Position numbers and translations under genes: made by a program. Below are positions 46,151-59,202 of a stretch of DNA of 64,000 nucleotides, piece after piece. How positions within the stretch are numbered: the stretch's first letter is position 1; each line of letters opens with the position of its first letter. Below the pieces are notes generated by a model. That model made no database searches and was not told the origin of the DNA. It saw only the letters and a list, made by a program, of their open reading frames with translations. Source of the DNA: Plasmodium malariae (Eukaryota; Apicomplexa; Aconoidasida; Haemosporida; Plasmodiidae); assembly GCF_900090045.1 (NCBI RefSeq), contig NC_041777.1, forward strand, positions 985,501 to 1,049,500, in the 5' to 3' direction.

Positions 46151-46775
46151 TTCAGTAACTATTTATCAAATATTTAGTAATTAGTAGCAGTAGAAATTAA
46201 TAGAACTGGTCCTACCCCCCTAAAAAAGAAAAAAAAAAAAACTCTTGTCTTGTACATTTTAGAAGCACACATAGCTGCATGTGAGATATAAATGAATGGT
46301 TATTCCGTTCTACTAGTTACAAAATTTACTTGTAGTTATTTCTTTATCTACAGTTCTACCATTCTGTTTAATTTGTTTGACATCAATTTAATTAAGAAAA
46401 AAGTGTGGAGAACCAAAGGAAGGACGCACTAATTTTACGTTATTTTACATTTCAACAATGGATATTTAATCATATGCATATTGTTGTATATTTATGAACA
46501 TGTCATAAAATAACGATTGTAATAACAATTTGGCTAGTTAAAAAAAAACAAAGACAAAAACAAAAACAACAGACTGTCCCATTTGCACACATAAAAGTAG
46601 GGGCATATTACTGCACACTTTTAATTTTTTTTGAAATCCTAATATTACGGTTATACATTCTAAATGAGACAGATTTTTATATTTGTTGCATAGTTTTATA
46701 TTTTTCATTATAACATATACTTTTTACCTATGAAAAATTTTTGGCCTTTTACAATTTTGCAAAGAACGTAAAATT

Positions 46776-48358
46776 ATGAATAATTTACCAACGAAGTTTA
46801 AAAGTAAAGTAATAAGAAAATTTGCTGAAGTATATAAAAAGTTTTACTCTGATAAGACTTTTGATGAAAAGGAAAAAGTATTTTTCAACAATTTAGAGAA
46901 TGAATGGTGGAAGGAAAAAATAAGTGGAAATGGAAAATGTTGTGATATTTTAGACAAAATAATAGGAAAGAATATGTACAGTTTACATGATTATAATAAG
47001 CAAAGGTTTGATTTTATTTTTAAGAATTATGAATTTATTTTTTTTGAAAATTTAAAAAAGGAGAAGCGAAATGGAAAATTTAAAATAAATATTTTAGATG
47101 TTGGATGTGGGGGAGGAATACTTTGTGAATACATGAAAAATAATATTTTTTATTTTTTAATTAAAAACGATTTAATATCATTAAAAAGTGAAAAGAATAA
47201 TGAGGAACCAGGAAATATTGAGATAAACATAGATGGCATAGATGTGTCTGATAAGTTGATAGAAGTAGCTAGAAAAAGGCAGAAAAAAAGCGAAAAGGTA
47301 ACTGATGTGCATGATTATTATAATAGTAGTAAAGCTGTTATCAAAGAATATTTCAAAGGTGATAGAAAAAATGGTACATTACAAGATAATAGAATAACGG
47401 ATGATACAAAAAGAAGAAAAAAAAACTGTAACGTAACTGTTAATTTAAATTATATAAATTGTGATATTGCTGACCTAGCAAATTCACGTCAAATAGAAAA
47501 GAAAAATTATGATATAATAATTTCTTCAGAAGTTATTGAACACGTTCCTAATGATAAGAAAGCAAATTTTGTAAAATATATAAGTCACTTATGTAATCCT
47601 ATGGCATTAGTTATATTTACGACAATTAATAAAAATATCCTGTCGTATCTTTATGCAATCTTGTTGGCTGAGTACATATCTGGAATTATAAGAAGGGTAC
47701 CTCTCTGCATTTGAAATATGGGGCACGTACTTTCAATTGTTTCGTACGCAGCAGCGTGTATTACCACGGCATTCCATGCAACTTTGTTTAACATATGCAC
47801 ATTATTACTTACATTCGTTCATTCGTTCATTTGTTCGTTTGTTCGTTTGTGCGTTTGTTCGTTTGTTCGTTTGTTCGTTTGTTCGTTTGTTCGATTGTTC
47901 GTTTGTTCAATTGTTCGTTTGTTCGATTGTTCGTTTGTTCGTTTGTTCGTTTGTGCGTTTGTGCGTTTGTTCGTTTGTGCGTTTGTTTTTTTGTTCGTTT
48001 GTTCTTTTGTTCTTTTGTGCTTTTGTTTTTTTGTTATTTTGTTTTTTTGTTATTTTGTTTTTTTGTTATTTTGTTCGTTTGTTCATTCGTTCTTTTATTT
48101 GTTCATTCTTTCACCCTTTTTGTTCTTTTTTTTTTTTTTTTTTAGGGAACGCACGACTACGACAAGTTTATAGGCACCAACGAGCTGAACAGCATTTGTG
48201 AACTTTATGATTTAAAAAACTTAACTACCGAATATGTTATGTACCTTCCCATTATAAGAAATTATTGCACAACTCAAAAGTTGAAGCTCTTATATTTATC
48301 CTCCTTTGTTTACAAAAATGGAGCAAAAAAAAGAAGTAGCTCATACGTAGGTTATTGA
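46776..48358 (+). CDS. COQ3: COQ3: ubiquinone biosynthesis O-methyltransferase, two exons
   Basis: COQ3 performs the SAM-dependent O-methylations in ubiquinone synthesis at the mitochondrial inner membrane. Exons 46776-47696 and 48146-48358 are joined in phase 0 across a 449-base intron (GTACCT donor, T-rich TTTAG acceptor), giving 377 residues. NEWWKEKISGN near residue 45 matches the W-W start of the fold, and YNKQRFDFIFKNYE matches the family's NPVRxDFI motif. SAM motif I is ILDVGCGGGILCEYM at about 106-120; GIDVSDKLIEVARKR follows as motif post I; YDIIISSEVIEHV is motif II; and the exon 2 start GTHDYDKFIGTNEL matches the GTHDWxKF element that marks COQ3 among methyltransferases. A 50-residue charged insert lies between the second and third strands. 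The basic N-terminus could serve as a mitochondrial presequence, although an extra 5' exon at 45437-45494 is possible. Confidence 0.87.
47697..48145 (+). repeat. COQ3 intron with 8-base TTCGTTTG array
   Basis: The intron is filled at 47818-48090 by about thirty units of TTCGTTTG with TTCGATTG, TGCGTTTG, TTTTTTTG and TTATTTTG variants. There are no stop codons in any plus-strand frame, so three long false open frames arise. Confidence 0.9.
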
Positions 48359-48980
48359 ACAAGAGGGCGGACAAGGGAAAAAAAAATAAATAATAATAAA
48401 AATATATATAAAATTAAAAATAAAAAAAGGCATTGTTGCATAGTTGTTGTGGATGTAGTACTGCTCCGCTGTTTATATGCCTCCATCTTTAAATCTTTTT
48501 ACATATTTTTGTAAATAAAGAGCATATAACATTTACAATTTTAAATTTTGTTTTTGTACTTGCCTTTTTTTATATGTATTTTTATATATAAGTACTCTAA
48601 AAAGTATGAATGCAAAAAAAAAATTTAATAATGTGACGAATTTTTTCATGTATCTTAACTGTTAAATATGTATATATATATATACGTATATATTTATATA
48701 TATATTTATATATATATATATATATATATCTTTACGTTATCTTTATTTTTTACATGTATAAAGCGGTAAAAATTTTGAAGGAGATCTTTTATTATTTATT
48801 TTCACTCTATATAATTTTACTTTTAACATTTATTTTGAATTCACAATAAAGCTGAGTGTCTTTGAAATGGAATAGGAATGTGTAGTTCGCTTAATTTGTT
48901 AAAAAAAAATTTTTTTTTTTTATAACTTTTGTAAATAAATATAACAGAAAAGAGCCAGAAAAAAATAAAAAAATAAAATA

Positions 48981-49020
<40 letters not shown>

Positions 49021-49427
49021 GTTATATAAAAATAAGCTCTTTTGTATATAAAAAAAAAAAAAATTTCCGCATGTAATAATGGCAGTTTCAAATACATTTT
49101 TAAGAAAACAAGTGAAATACGCGCAGTAAAAAATATAAAAAACGCTTACGCACAATGTATGTATATGCACAATACATATGTTATGCATATATATATATGT
49201 AGATACAATAACTTTTTAAAGCTTTTTATTTATTTTTTGATAGTTATACTTTTTTTTTTACGTACTATTTTTGTTTCGTTTGAATTGTTATATTTAAATT
49301 CTTCTCAACTTGCATTATGCCGATGTGGGATATCGCCGATTATATGCATACGGAATGAAAAAAAATGAGAACAAAAAAATAGTTACATATAGGAATAAAT
49401 ACATAGGTAAATAAATACTTATATGAG

Positions 49428-49483
<56 letters not shown>

Positions 49484-49586
49484 GCAGGAATATATAAATA
49501 ATGACGCAACAGGAGAACAGAGCACGTAAGCAGGATGTACCCAATTCCCTATGATTTAAATATTTAAAAAAAAAAAAAAAAAAAAA
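48359..49586. other. Intergenic (COQ3 / PAM18)
   Basis: A 1.2 kb tandem spacer with (TA)n-rich runs (48665-48730, 48985-49020, 49430-49480) and poly-A just before the PAM18 ATG (49565-49586). No coding-like frame was found. Confidence 0.65.
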
Positions 49587-50182
49587 ATGTGGCCTGTTGT
49601 TATTTTGCTCTTTGGAGGGGGTATTTTATTTGCAAAAAGGGGAATGAATTATATGAAAAATCAGAAGCTAAATTTGAACAATAAAAACTTTTTTTTCCCA
49701 TCTGGTTTTAGCAAAAATTTTAATAATCTTTTTTTAAAGAATGATATGAAAGGATTTGAAAGAAATATGTCCAAGTCAGAAGCATACAAAATATTAAATA
49801 TAAACCCAACATCAAATAAAGACAGAATTAGGGAGGTTCATAAGCAGCTTATGTTAAAAAATCATCCGGATAATGGAGGTATAGAAAAATAAAATGATAA
49901 CAATAAAAAAAAAAAAATATATATATATATATATCAGTAAGTCTCATGGCCGCTAAAAAAGCTCCTCTTATGACAATTTGTGTGCGTTTTGACCTTCCAT
50001 TCGTGCATGCGTATATTTGCACGCATGTGTTGTATACATATATATATATATATGTATGCGCGTATGTCAACACACAAACCACTTTTGCGTGAACTCGAAG
50101 TGCAGTGTATTATCCCATTGCTTATGCCATATTACATGTTTTTTTCATGTTCTTTTATTATTTTATCTTAATTTATTTTAAT

Positions 50183-50213
<31 letters not shown>

Positions 50214-50270
50214 GGCTCTACATATATAGCAGCGAAAGTTAATGAAGCTAAAGATGTTTTGCTAAAATAG
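49587..50270 (+). CDS. PAM18: PAM18/TIM14 J-protein of the mitochondrial import motor, two exons
   Basis: PAM18 stimulates the ATPase of matrix Hsp70 at the TIM23 channel during protein import. Exons 49587-49878 and 50215-50270 join in phase 1 within a Gly codon, giving 115 residues, the usual size for this family (about 116 in animals). Residues 3-16 (PVVILLFGGGILFA) form the single membrane span. The J domain starts at MSKSEAYKILNINPTSNKDR and carries the HPD tripeptide at 93-95 in LKNHPDNGG. Exon 2 adds STYIAAKVNEAKDVLL, the conserved last helix. HPD and the GGS turn are intact, so it should be active, unlike its PAM16 partner. It lies in tandem with COQ3, another mitochondrial gene. The ATG at 49587 directly follows a poly-A tract. 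Confidence 0.93.
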
Positions 50271-51238
50271 GGAAAGGTATACATTCTTTCGTTTTCCTAA
50301 ACGTCTAATTTTACGCTTTATGGAAAAGAAAAAAAAAAAAAAAAAAGTTATCCATGTTTACGCAATATGTTTATTACATCCTTTTACTATTTTTTTATTT
50401 GCTTTTAAATAGAGTTTCGCATCTTTTATTATTTTAAAAACATTTCCTTAAATTATTAAAATGATTTTATGTTGGTAAAAGACAGAATGTTCAAATAGAA
50501 AGGGTAAAAAAAAAAAAAAATAAAAATAATAGCATGAGGAAGGGAAGAGAACGAGGAAAAGGAAGGGAAAAAAAAGATGTTTTTCTTCCCATTTATTATA
50601 TATAGAAAAACATGAGCTCAATTTTTGCGAGCGTTAAAATGAAATAAATTAGGAATATATCAGCAGTAACGTAGAAGCAAAACAGGGAGCTAATATATGA
50701 CACATGTTTTGCACGAGAAAATAAAAGCGAAAAAAAAAAATATGCACAATGAATTTTAAATATAGAGTCTTTTTATCTATTTTTTAGTTTTTTAATTCGA
50801 ATTTATTCGTATTTTCTTTCGTTTCGCGCTCCTCGCTTAGATACGTTTCGTTTCATTTGTTTTTTCTTTCCTTTTGATTTTTTCTTCTTATGTACGTTTA
50901 AATGTTTGAAATTTATATAAAATTTCCCGTTCAAAATTCGCAATTTTTTCTTTTACTTTACTCTTTCCATTTCACTATTTTTACACCTTTTTGTGCTCCT
51001 CACATTTTTGCTTTATATGTGAAGAGGCTAAACAGATATACAATAGGAACACACATATATATGTATATATAATATATATATATACATATATATGTGTGTG
51101 TGTATGCACATATGTATATATGTATGGGTATATATATGTATGCATATATATATATATATGCACATACGTAATTTGTATGAATATGAAAAGATTAATAATT
51201 AATAAAAAAAAAAAGAAAAAAAAAAAGACTATTTTACA
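50271..51238. other. Intergenic (PAM18 / CCDC-like)
   Basis: A 0.97 kb spacer with poly-A at 50328-50346 and 50508-50522, a purine-rich GAGGAAGGGAAGAG stretch (50535-50570), a pyrimidine-rich stretch (50800-50990) and a TATATGTA tract (51055-51165). No gene is seen. Confidence 0.65.
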
Positions 51239-52865
51239 ATGCAAAAATTTCCTTCGAAAAAATTAAATGATGAAAACATAGACTCGATTATAAAGAACGA
51301 AAAAACAATAAACGAAAATTTGACAAAGGAAAATGAAAAAATTAAAGAAAAAAATATAAAAATACAACAACAATTATTAAGCTATATTGAAGATAATAAT
51401 TTTATTTACGAAAGTGGTTCATCTGAAGATATACAGAAATACAAACAAGTTTTGAATTGTGTTATCGAATATATGAATAAATTAAAAATAGTTGATGGTC
51501 ATATGAAAAAAGAAATATTTAATTTACTTGAGGAATTTTTTCAGTGCATTAAAGAGGCTATAATAAAACAAAATGATTTATGGTACGTATAATTTTTTTT
51601 TTTCTTCCGTATGTTGCATTGAAACTTTTAATAAAAAGATATGTCAATACGTGTGCACAAGGGGAAAAAGAAACGAGCGAAAGAATGAATGGACGTACGG
51701 CTGTGTGTATTGTTTACACGTTTTCGCATGTTCTCCCTCCTTTTGTTCCATGTAAACCTTCGTTTAACATAGACTTTTCTTTTTCTTTATCTTTTGCTTC
51801 TTTTTTTTTTTTTATTTTTTTTTTTTTCACCTCATTTTTTTCCAGTTTTTTGATAAATGAAGATATGAACTATTTCAAAATATCAGGCAAAGAAGAGATG
51901 TATAAAAAAAACCTATTAACGCTAAGAAAAATTTATGAACATAACAGCATACTAAGGGCACAGATTTGCTTATTTAATAAATTTAAGCTAAAAAATGAAA
52001 ATTTAATTCATGCAGATTTTGAGCAGTTAGAGCTCAAGTATAAAAATTTAAAAAGTAAAGAGAGTATTTTAGAAAAGAAAATTGAGAACCTAAATAATAA
52101 AATAAGGAAATCAACGGAAGTAATTGCTTGAAAAAATTTGAAACGTGAGACAGTCTTGGAGCGTTTAGGCGGTCCGAGGTTATTTAGTTGACCCGTATAA
52201 TTAGAAGTAGCTCTAGTAGTAGTAGTGCTATTAGTAGTAGTGCTTTGTAGTCTTATTACTCCTATAAGTATCTCCAGCGTTTACTAGTTCTTATTAGTCC
52301 TCTTCATGCTGATAAGATATATTGTACATCTCAACCTGTTTAAACTCCTTATTCCCCCCTTTTATTACGTTTGGCTTTTTTCAAGAAAAAACTGCACTAT
52401 GATGAGAAGAACTTGTACTTAGAAAAAGTATTAGATGATAAGACAACATCACTGGAAGAGTCTTACAACTCGATAAGAAACAAAAAAAATATGATGAAAG
52501 AATTAAAAAAGAAAAAAGATGAGTCTATTAAAAAATATAACGAAGCCGAAATATGTGTTATAACGAAAAATGTATACGAAGAATTTCAGGCAAAGAAACA
52601 GCATCTCGGAAAGTTAAAGGCCATGGTAAAGCGAACAGGCGTTTTGCTAAAGACCTTCTTACTTACCCGTTCGTTTGTTCATCCATTTGATTATTCCTCT
52701 GCCTAATCATTTTGCTTTCTTTTTTTTTCATACCGCAAAAAGGAGCACTTGCAAGCCGCACATACCCACACTCCTCATATTCGTTTACCTTTTTGCTTCA
52801 ATTTTTAGCTCGAAAAATTGAAGAAAGAGTACGAAAGCTTAAACAAAATGGACGTCGAAGAATAA
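51239..52865 (+). CDS. CCDC113/CCDC96-like axonemal coiled-coil protein, four exons
   Basis: Exons 51239-51582, 51846-52119, 52386-52625 and 52809-52865 encode about 304 residues; all junctions are GT-AG and in phase. The product is almost entirely coiled coil. The segment HADFEQLELKYKNLKSKESI followed by LEKKIENLNNKIRKSTE and KLHYDEKNLYLEKVLDDKT closely resembles the conserved C-terminal domain of CCDC113 and CCDC96 (pattern IDFEQLKIEN followed by EKIEERNxELLKLK and KEKL), proteins associated with the ciliary axoneme. In Plasmodium the only flagellum is that of the male gamete, so expression in male gametocytes is expected. The start at 51239 follows a poly-A leader. Downstream at 52866 is a (TA)n-rich spacer shared with the convergent pseudokinase gene. 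The family call rests on remembered motif patterns and was not searched. Confidence 0.6.
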
Positions 52866-52956
52866 ATAACAGGAAAAAAGTAGATTTACAAAAGCTGTTA
52901 GAATTCTTCAAAATTATTTTAGTTGATACGTTGTTGAAATGGAGTTTTATTTCTTT

Positions 52957-52991
<35 letters not shown>

Positions 52992-53321
52992 TCCGTTTAT
53001 GATATAATGTTAAATAAAATGATGCATTAAAACAAATAAGTATAACGAAAAAAAAAAAAAAAAAAAAGGGGTTACAAATGCTGCGCTTAAATAGGTATAT
53101 GAACATATATATACATACATACATATACATATACATACATATACATACATACATATACATATACATACATATACATACATACATATACATACATACATAT
53201 ACATACATACATATACATACGTATACAGGCATGTATATACACACATATATATACGTGTGTACATATGTGCATACTCCATGCGCACAATACAGCGTAAACA
53301 TATGAATGTAATTCTTTAATT
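52866..53321. other. Convergent spacer with ACATAC tract
   Basis: Between two stop codons: (TA)n at 52960-52990, poly-A at 53049-53067 and an ACATACATATAC tract at about 53103-53225. No gene is seen. Confidence 0.75.
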
Positions 53322-56300
53322 TTAAAAATTAAAATTTTTCTGGAACCATGCATGATTTTTAAGATCATTAAAACAGTGTCTTCTTTTGGAGCACAACTGA
53401 AAAGAGGAAAAACCATTTAGGGGATTAGGGGCATTCCTTGTTCCCATGCATATATACATATACGGATGTGTATACGTATTTATGTATACATTTATGTATA
53501 TATGCACATATATTGTGTGGGCCTTTTTATTACTTCATAACAAAAGTTCTTCAATTCAAAGGAAACAAAATGGGGGAAAAAAAAATTGGTGTTGTGTATA
53601 CGTTCAACAATATCTTCCTGGAATGATAGTAGTGGTCGGAAGGGAAAGAAAAAGAAAAGGGGGCAATTAAAACAAATGAAAAATGATTTTTTTTTTTTTT
53701 TCTTTTTTTTTTTTTTGTTTTTAATTGATATATGTATGTATTAACACTTGCATGTACGAAGCAAGATATAAGTTTCCATGTGACGTATGTCTTTGTATTT
53801 TTATGTTTCCTTACAAATTTGTTAGAATAGTAAGTATTATATGTGGTGCACATTTCGTATATTAGAACCGCTAAACAAAAGAAGTCGAACTCGTAATCCT
53901 TTTCGTCTACAAAAGTAAAATAAGTGAATATAAAAAAAAAAATAAAACAAAAAATAAAATCAAAAAGTGAAATAAAAAAATATCAAAAATCAAAAATTAA
54001 AAAAATCAAAAATTAAAAAAATCAAAAATAAAATAATAAAATAAAGTAATAAAATAGCATAAAAAGTGGCGAAAAAAGGAGCAAAAAATGTGGAAAACAA
54101 AACACGTTAAACGAAAAAGAAAAGGATTGCCCCATCTATGGTGAACACTTAAATAGAAAATGTTCTTACTTGCGTCTATGTTAGCAAAATCGAAGTTAAA
54201 AACTTTAATAATCCCGTGCTTGTATATGTCGAAATATTTGTTTACACTTTTATTTTTTTCATTTAAGATCTGCACTAATTCTTTTCTCGTGTTCTTTTGT
54301 AAAATAATTATGTTTGAGAGTAGTCCTTTGAGGGGAAGGGAAAAAAAAAAAAATAATAATAAAATAATAAAATAATAAAATAATAAAAATTAAAATTAAA
54401 ACATAAATTCATATACAAGGAGATATAAAAATGCAAATATAAAATGGTAACTCCAACATAGAACGCGCATAATGAAACGGACTTCACTGCGTGTCTATCG
54501 TCGTTGTTCCTATGAATCTGCCACCTGGACATCCGCCCACACTCGCACAAACGGGCGATACTATGCAGTGAAACCAGCACAGTTATGTGTTACCATGTAT
54601 GAACATGCACAAATACGTACGCATATGCACACACACACAAACACACACACGTATGAACGTATGAACGTATGAACGTATGAACGTGCCAACTACCCCTCCT
54701 TTTCCTATTACCGTGAAATATTATAAAATTAGTGTGCATGTACTCAAGTAGATCTATTATTTGGTAAGCATAGGAAGCAATAATGTTTTCCTCAAAAGGT
54801 GTGGTGTGAGACTTCAAAACATTTCCATGTATATTCTCGAATAACAAATATAACTTGGTTTTATCAGCAGTCTTTCCCTTATATGATAAGATGTTTATAT
54901 GTCTTAATCTTTTATGAAAAAGTATATTATTCGCTACAGTATCATTACCATTTGCACTATTTAAATAAAAGGAATCCACAATACTAATCAGAAAAGAATA
55001 ATTTTCATGTTTTAACTTACATTTATATAAAGTAGACAAACCAAAATGACACAAATAATTATCTGATATAACAAAACTGTTAGTGTCTACATTTAAATTG
55101 TCGTTATAGTTCTCTGTATTGATACCTAAAGTAACGTTTTCATTGTTCCCCTTATTACTGTGGTCATAGTAGTTTATGGTCATACAATCACTATTTTTTT
55201 TTTTATCTGAATTATTACTTATTTTTTCGAGCAGCATAGAGATGTTGTTACTAAGGGATATGCCCTTGTCACGATCGTAACTACAGTTAGCGTTCCTATC
55301 GTAAATGTGTTCATGTTTATCATAGTTTGTGCCATTGTTGGTGTAAGTACCTCCATAGTTTTCGTAACCCCGTGCACAATTGGCGTATTTATAATTGTCA
55401 GTGCTTGCTCCCTTTCGCTGAAAATTTGGGTTTAATATTCCCCCGTTTGTGTTCATTATATAACCATCCTCCTTTTGCAGAGGTCCGTTATTATTGAAGC
55501 GGTTTGTTGCACTTAATTTGATATTACCATCTAAATTGTTGTCCGTATATTTATTTTTTATGTTATTATATACGGATTTGATCATTTGGTTACCTTCGTT
55601 TAAAAAATATGACTGTTCAGGATAATTTTTTAGTGAATGAACTCTTTTGGAATTCCACTCATTTGGGTCACTTTTTAGTCCATTTATTGGACCATTTGTT
55701 AAGCCATTTATTGGGCCATTTGTTAAGCCACTTATTGGGCCATTTGTTAAGCCACTTATTGGGCCATTTGTTAAGCCACTTATTGGGCCATTTATTGGGC
55801 AATTTTTTTGGTCATTTTTTTGGTCATTTTGTTGGTCATTTTGTTGGTCATATTTATTAGTAAATAAGTTATGTCTGGGTAATAACTCGCTATTAGTATT
55901 ATTTTGAAAAGAGGAGAGTTCGTTTAAGGTACCATTTTGCATATTTTTTTCTCTTAAAGTAGTTAAATTGTTTTTGAACAAATTATATTTTGTACTTTTG
56001 TTTCTAAAAATGTCAAGGTTGTTATAACTGGGTAGAGCACTGTTGACGTCAGGGGTGTGCACGTTGGTAATACCATCAGTGCGTATTTTATAAGCGGCCC
56101 CGTTACAGCTGTAGTTACTGCTAGAGTTATTATTGTTGTTAGAGCTAGAATTATTGGTGTTCCTACCATTTCGGTTAAAAATGATTAGATCATTTGGATT
56201 ATTAATTCCGCCATGATTCGTGTCTAAATTTCTCTGAGTATTATTTTCTCTAGCATTGCTACAATTTTCAAAAAATTTCAGTTTTGTCTGATTTGTTATT

Positions 56301-58238
56301 TCCTGATTATTTTGTTTCACTGGATTTTTAAAAGGCAATGGAGGAAGCTGTTTATTAAGTGGTTGTTTATTCACATTAAAACTATGATTGTAGTTATGGT
56401 TGTAGCTGTAGCTGGAGTTGTTACTGTTTTGACTGCACAATTTTTTGTTAAAGGAACTAGAATTATTATTATTTTCTTTAATGCTAGGTTTGTTAAAACT
56501 ACTTAGCAAGGTAGAACATTTGGTTTGTTCATCAATAGTCTTTCCAAAATGGGCTTTAGCACTACTGATACCAGGGAAATGGTTGACATCGTTGTAGTTC
56601 CCGTCGTAGTAGTTGCCATCGTAGTAGTTGCCATCGTTGTAGTTCCCATTGTTGTAGTTCCCATTGTTGTAGTTCCCATCGTTGTAGTTGCAGTCATTTT
56701 TATCTTTGTTGTTATAGCGGTTGTTGTCGATGTTTCTGTTTTGTTTATCGCTGCTCTTGGTGAATATATTTTTTTCCTCCATTTTGTTTTCCCTCATATA
56801 TTCATTATAGAATTTGTTCAAATTGCTTGAAAGTGCATCCTCCTCATTTTCTGTCTTATGAATATTGTTAAATATGTTCAAATTATTTGCACAGATATTT
56901 GTGTTTTTCTTTTCAAATAGGTTACATTTGTTAGTTTCATACATCCACAATGGGCTGCTTTTCTTTTTCATTCCTTGTTCGTATTTACTGTCGTTACTAT
57001 GGTCGCTTGTGATAATATTATAATCATCAACTTCTCCTTCCAAACCTTTCGTTGTTGCTCTGTTCATGTTATTCATTTTTGAAAAAAGTACATTATCTTC
57101 TTTATACAAAAGCATGTCTTCATTTTTCCTGTTTTCCACTAAATAATGACTGTCCCAGTGGTAGTTCCCACTGTGAAGAGTATTACCATTCATATTAAGT
57201 TTGACATTGCTACCTATGTTACTACTGTAGTTACTATTTACACCACATGCTGCACTACTCAGTTTGCTTTCTCTAAGAGGAATATTATACATCATACTTG
57301 TTATTTCGCTTTCCTTCTGTTCACTGTTAACTTTTATGTTGTTAAATAAACTATCCGTATGGTTGGCCATCCAGTTATTTTTCGTTTTTCCTGTTGCACT
57401 ATTCCCTCCAAAGTTGATAGTCTTGTCATTTGTAATATTAATATTCTGTTTTAGTTTAAAAAAGTCATTATCTTTTTTGCTGATAATTTTATCTTTATCA
57501 AAATTAACATTCGGTGTTAGGTTAAAAATATTGTTGTCTTTTTTTTTAAGATAAAATGATTCTAATTTATCGTCGTTTCGGTTCAAGTGGTAATGATTCC
57601 TCCAATTTGATTCATCCGCATAGTTACAATTGTTCATATTATTATCAATGTTCCTATTATATCCGTTTAGTTTTTCACTCATTAACATTTTATTTGAAAT
57701 ATTATTTGTTCCTATGCCATTCATATTAGAGTCTTTTTCCTTTATACTTGTGAGATCATATGGGTGGCATAGTGCTCTACTACTACGATCAAACTTGTGC
57801 CTATCTAATCTATCTTTTTCTAAGAATGTACATATTTTATTATTATTATAAATACTATTTTCATAATTCGGATTGTTCATGTGATCATAATTACTTACTT
57901 TGCTTATACTAAACAGTTCTGTTTTGTCATTTGCGTCATTGTATATTCCTTTGTTCTTGATATGAAGGTTTTCATTGTTAGTAATGAAATTATTATTAAC
58001 ATTTCTGTTGAATATATTTTCATACAGGTTTAAGTTTTTTGTCTTAGAGTCATCGTAATTGTGTTTGTTGAGAGGTATATACTTCGTTTCGTTGAAGGCG
58101 TTATTGTCATTGTTATGGCGGTCATTGAGAATGCTATTATTGCGAACGCTACTATTATGAACGCTATTATTATGAACGCTATAATAATAATTATTATTAT
58201 TATTGTTATTATTATTATTATTGTTATTATTATTATTG

Positions 58239-58278
<40 letters not shown>

Positions 58279-59146
58279 TCGCATTAGCATTTTTATTCTT
58301 TGTCAAATGGTTCATATCTGAGTAATTTTCTTCATTCTTTACATTGTTAATGAAAATATTTAAGTCATTATTATGCTCGGAAGCGTTTTCATATTTCTTG
58401 TCATGTGACAGGTTTAAATAATCATTCATTTTATTAGCATTGAGTGCTAAGTTGTGTTCATGTATATTTTTTAAGTTACTCCTATGTGCATTGTACAAGT
58501 TTCTATCGTTACTTAGTCTATTCCTTATTTCGCCCTTTGGCATAGCGAACGGCTGAATAGGGATAATATTTTCCTTGAACGAGGTGATATGCCCATCAAT
58601 CCTGTCGCTACACTTTTCGTTCGTTTGGTAACCTGAATAATTGTAAGTTTTATCTTCAAACATGTTTGTGTATGGATTCAAGGGTTCATTTTTTCTAGGT
58701 ACCATTAGGACATTGTTTGGATGGATGTCGCGATGTGTATCTGGGTAAATATGTCGGTGCATATCACGCTGCGTATCGAGATGTATATCGAGATGAATAT
58801 CTCGCTGTCCTTCATATCCCTTATCATTGGCATGATATTTGTTGAATGGGCTAAACGTTCTATCTTTAGAATGATCGTAGATGTTATTGTAATTGTCCTC
58901 TCCGTTCTTTCCAGTGTCATTTGTGTTGTTGTCTTTCGTCATTCTTTGGTACATGTTATGGTCGAGGTGGAAATTATCGGCATTTCTCTGCTCGTTATTG
59001 TATCTACCATTGTGATTGTTACTGCTTCTGTCGTTATTATTATTATTATTATTATTACTATTACTATTATTTTTATTATTATTATTACTATTAATATTAT
59101 TTTTATTATTATTATTACTATTACTATTATTTTTATTATTACTATT

Positions 59147-59202
<56 letters not shown>

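Larger units (their letters stand above)
44618..46775. other. Divergent promoter region (TAP42 / COQ3)
   Basis: A 2.2 kb region between divergent genes. It contains a 12-base ACTTCAACTTTT/ACTTCAACTTCT array (44885-45190), poly-T (45340-45362), a short plus-strand exon-like frame (45437-45494), poly-A (45860-45878), an 11-base ACAAAATTAGC array (46077-46150) and AT-rich leader sequence. The 135-residue frame across the 12-base array is Thr/Ser/Phe repeats and is not a gene. Confidence 0.6.
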
